A stretch of DNA of 8,637 nucleotides from Planctomycetota bacterium. Its GTDB lineage: Bacteria; Planctomycetota; UBA8108; UBA1146; JAJFFE01. The notes under the pieces are model-generated. The model was not told the DNA's origin. It worked only from the letters and a program-made list of their open reading frames with translations, and did no database searches. The stretch covers positions 1 to 8,637 of the forward strand of contig JAGQRC010000102.1 in NCBI GenBank assembly GCA_020425835.1, given 5' to 3'. Positions 7,069 through 8,637 of this stretch are shown one piece after another. The stretch's first letter is position 1, and every line of letters starts with the position of its first letter. The translations under genes were made by a program, and so were the position numbers.

Positions 7069-7575
7069 ATGAGCGGAAACGAAGAGCCCGCCGGACGGCG
7101 GTTCGAGGGATCGCGCGACGGCACCGGTCTCCGGGTGGCCATCGCGCAGTCCCGGTTCAACTGGTTGGTCGGGGAGAAGCTGACCCACGGAGCGACCGAG
7201 GCTTTGGTGCGACACGGCGTCGAGCGCGATGCGATCGACGTGTTCATCGTCCCCGGCGCGTTCGAGCTGCCAGCGATCGCCCGGCGCATCAGCGACACCG
7301 GGCAGTACCACGCGATCATCTGCCTCGGCGTGGTGGTCCGCGGGGACACCCCTCACTTCGACTACGTCTGCGCGGAGTCGGCTCGAGGAATCGCGGATGT
7401 CGCGTTCGGCTCCCCGTGCGCGGTCACGTTCGGCGTGCTGACCACGGACACCATGGAGCAGGCCCTCGAGCGAGCGGGCGGCAAGGTCGGCAACAAGGGA
7501 GAGGACGCGGCGGTCGCCGCCCTCGAGCTGGTCGACCTCTACCGACGATTCGAGAGCGAGGACGACGATGGGTAG
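7069..7575 (+). CDS. ribH: 6,7-dimethyl-8-ribityllumazine synthase
   Basis: Catalyses the penultimate step of riboflavin synthesis, condensing 5-amino-6-ribitylaminouracil with 3,4-dihydroxy-2-butanone 4-phosphate. It has 168 residues. Family motifs: SRFNWLV (28-34, substrate-ring stacking), VPGAFELP (61-68), CLGVVVRGDTPHFDYVC (85-101) with the catalytic His96, GVLTTDTMEQALERAG (122-137) with the phosphate-contacting Arg135, and NKGEDAA (142-148). The N-terminal 20 residues are a variable tail, as in many orthologues. The acidic end (FESEDDDG) is slightly unusual. ATG at 7069 has GGGAG at 7054-7058, overlapping the guaA end. The last 8 bases overlap nusB, a common partner of ribH. Family members assemble as pentamers or icosahedral 60-mers; which form occurs here cannot be read from the sequence. 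No other riboflavin genes are in the window. Confidence 0.97.
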   Translation: MSGNEEPAGRRFEGSRDGTGLRVAIAQSRFNWLVGEKLTHGATEALVRHGVERDAIDVFIVPGAFELPAIARRISDTGQYHAIICLGVVVRGDTPHFDYVCAESARGIADVAFGSPCAVTFGVLTTDTMEQALERAGGKVGNKGEDAAVAALELVDLYRRFESEDDDG

Positions 7576-8014
7576 GCGCCGCGATGCGCGGGAGCTCGCG
7601 CTCAAGTGCCTCCACCAGTGGGACCAGCGCCCCGACGACGGGCGCGAGCTGGCGGCGATGACCATCACCGACCTCGCGGCCGACGCTGACGAGGCCGCGT
7701 ACTGCCGCCTCCTCCTCGAAGCGTTCTGGGCGAACGCCTCGAGCATCGACGAGATGATCCAGGCGGCAGCCGAGAACTGGCGGCTCGAGCGGATGGCGGT
7801 CGTCGATCGTGCGGTGCTGCGCCTCGCCGTGACCGAGCTACTGCACGTCCACGAGGTTCCCGCTCGGGTGACCCTCGATGAGGCGATCGAGCTGGCCAAG
7901 CTGTACTCGACCGAGAAGTCCGGCGCGTTCGTCAACGGAATCCTCGACCGCATCCTCACCGAACTGGAGAAGTCCGATGGCCCTGAAGTGGTTCGGCGGA
8001 AAGAAGAAGGATAG
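7568..8014 (+). CDS. nusB: Transcription antitermination factor NusB
   Basis: An RNA-binding protein that, with NusE (S10), recognises boxA in rRNA leader transcripts and helps build antitermination complexes. Its 148 residues fit the all-helical NusB fold. The N-terminus GRRRDARELALKCLHQWDQ has the basic-then-helical start typical of the family. The conserved core WRLERMAVVDRAVLRLAVTELL (about 72-93) and the C-terminal VTLDEAIELAKLYSTEKSGAFVNGILDRI (about 101-129) are classic NusB signatures. The ATG at 7568 lies inside the end of ribH (8-base overlap, different frame), pointing to coupled translation. The 3' end overlaps ftsY by 38 bases, so residues 137-148 (DGPEVVRRKEEG), beyond the conserved fold, share DNA with the FtsY N-terminus. 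Nothing is missing. Confidence 0.96.
   Translation: MGRRRDARELALKCLHQWDQRPDDGRELAAMTITDLAADADEAAYCRLLLEAFWANASSIDEMIQAAAENWRLERMAVVDRAVLRLAVTELLHVHEVPARVTLDEAIELAKLYSTEKSGAFVNGILDRILTELEKSDGPEVVRRKEEG
7966..7979 (+). promoter_or_regulatory. ftsY ribosome-binding site inside nusB
   Basis: GGAGAAG (7966-7972) lies seven bases (counted from GGAG) before the ftsY ATG at 7977-7979, within the nusB coding sequence. It fixes the ftsY start and shows that ribosomes can initiate there independently of, or coupled to, those finishing nusB at 8014. Confidence 0.75.
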
Positions 8015-8637
8015 CGACGACGCGGAGAGCAGCGACGCCGCAGGCGCGGCGGGCACGACCGAGCCGGCTGCGTCGGAGGAGTCCACGAAGAAGCGCGGCC
8101 TCTTCGGCGCGCTCAAGCGAGGCCTCTCGAAGACGAGTCAGCTCGTCAAGAAGGCGATCCAGCTCGTCAGCGGCAAGCTCGATGAGGACGCGCTCGAGGA
8201 GATCGAGGCGAGCCTGATCCAGGCGGACTTCGGGCCCCGCGTCGCGCTCGAGCTGACGGATGCGCTGCGGCACGCGTACAAGGACAAGGAGTTCAAGCAG
8301 GAGGAGCTGGTGCCCTTCCTGAAGGAGCGCCTGACCACGATGCTCGGGGAGCGGCAGGACATCCGCTGGGCCGAGAGCGGCACCACGGTGATCCTCGTGA
8401 CCGGCGTGAACGGAACGGGCAAGACGACGTCGATCGCCAAGCTCGCCAACCGCTTCCAGTCGGACGGCGCCAAGGTGTTGGTCGCCGCCGGTGACACGTT
8501 TCGCGCCGCCGCGGTCGAGCAGCTCGCGATCTGGAGCGACCGTCTGGGTATCGCCATGGTCCAGGGTCGGGAGAACGCGGACCCCGCGTCGGTCGTGTTC
8601 GACGCGATCGACCGCGCTCAGAGCGAGGGATTCGACG
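7977..8637 (+). CDS. ftsY: Signal recognition particle receptor FtsY (3' end cut by window edge)
   Basis: SRP-receptor GTPase that docks ribosome-SRP complexes at the inner membrane for co-translational insertion of membrane proteins. The visible 220 codons cover a short charged A region (1-40), the helical N domain (about 41-130; KLDEDALEEIEASLIQADFG) and the first part of the G domain: G1 loop GVNGTGKTT at 143-151 and DTFRAAAVEQL at 173-183. The rest of the G domain, including DTAGR, lies beyond the edge. The ATG at 7977 has an ideal GGAG at 7966-7969, seven bases upstream inside nusB. The N-terminus MALKWFGGKKK is a short basic amphipathic stretch, consistent with a lipid-binding element, and a second GLFGALKRGL lies at 41-50, just before the N domain. 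The A region is much shorter than in E. coli. It overlaps nusB by 38 bases and should be co-translated with it. Confidence 0.96.
   Translation, partial: MALKWFGGKKKDSDDAESSDAAGAAGTTEPAASEESTKKRGLFGALKRGLSKTSQLVKKAIQLVSGKLDEDALEEIEASLIQADFGPRVALELTDALRHAYKDKEFKQEELVPFLKERLTTMLGERQDIRWAESGTTVILVTGVNGTGKTTSIAKLANRFQSDGAKVLVAAGDTFRAAAVEQLAIWSDRLGIAMVQGRENADPASVVFDAIDRAQSEGFD

Overview
This is a GC-rich bacterial chromosomal window with two divergent gene blocks separated by a 944-base non-coding region. The lineage cannot be fixed from the sequence alone. The trio MoxR / DUF58 / BatA-like vWA protein, the order ribH-nusB-ftsY, and a MoxR sensor-2 motif reading [18 protein letters not shown] remind me of Planctomycetota or a related environmental phylum. 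That is an inference from memory and is held loosely. Codon usage and strand-wise composition look uniform, and I saw no tRNA, rRNA, insertion sequence, prophage or CRISPR array.

Left block (1-2911, minus strand): read in its own direction this is a MoxR-family AAA+ ATPase, then a DUF58 protein, then a membrane-anchored BatA-like von Willebrand A (vWA) protein that runs off the left edge. The genes overlap (11 bases, then 4 bases as ATGA), which indicates one translationally coupled operon. MoxR ATPases are thought to act as chaperones or remodelling factors on vWA-domain partners, usually at the membrane or envelope.

Middle (2912-3855): I found no believable gene here. It holds a near-consensus sigma-70-type promoter pointing right (TTGACT, 16-base spacer, TATGAT), a perfect 12-base palindrome just after the expected transcription start, and a leader of about 400 nt rich in potential hairpins that ends at the guaB ribosome-binding site. 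On the moxR side there is an 8-bp inverted repeat but no convincing promoter.

Right block (3856-8637, plus strand): guaB (IMP dehydrogenase), guaA (GMP synthase), ribH (lumazine synthase), nusB (antitermination factor) and the 5' part of ftsY (signal recognition particle receptor). Spacings are 125 bases, 7 bases, an 8-base overlap and a 38-base overlap, so guaA to ftsY at least is almost certainly one transcript. GuaB and GuaA convert IMP to GMP, and hence GTP. GTP is a precursor of the riboflavin pathway in which RibH acts and is the fuel of FtsY.

The most notable points are that the IMP dehydrogenase looks like the eukaryotic type (human IMPDH2-like) rather than the common bacterial type, and that guaB has a long, structured, undescribed leader. 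I see no evidence of a wholly new multi-gene system; most of the window is housekeeping. Two genes are cut by the window edges: the BatA-like gene at base 1 and ftsY at base 8637.
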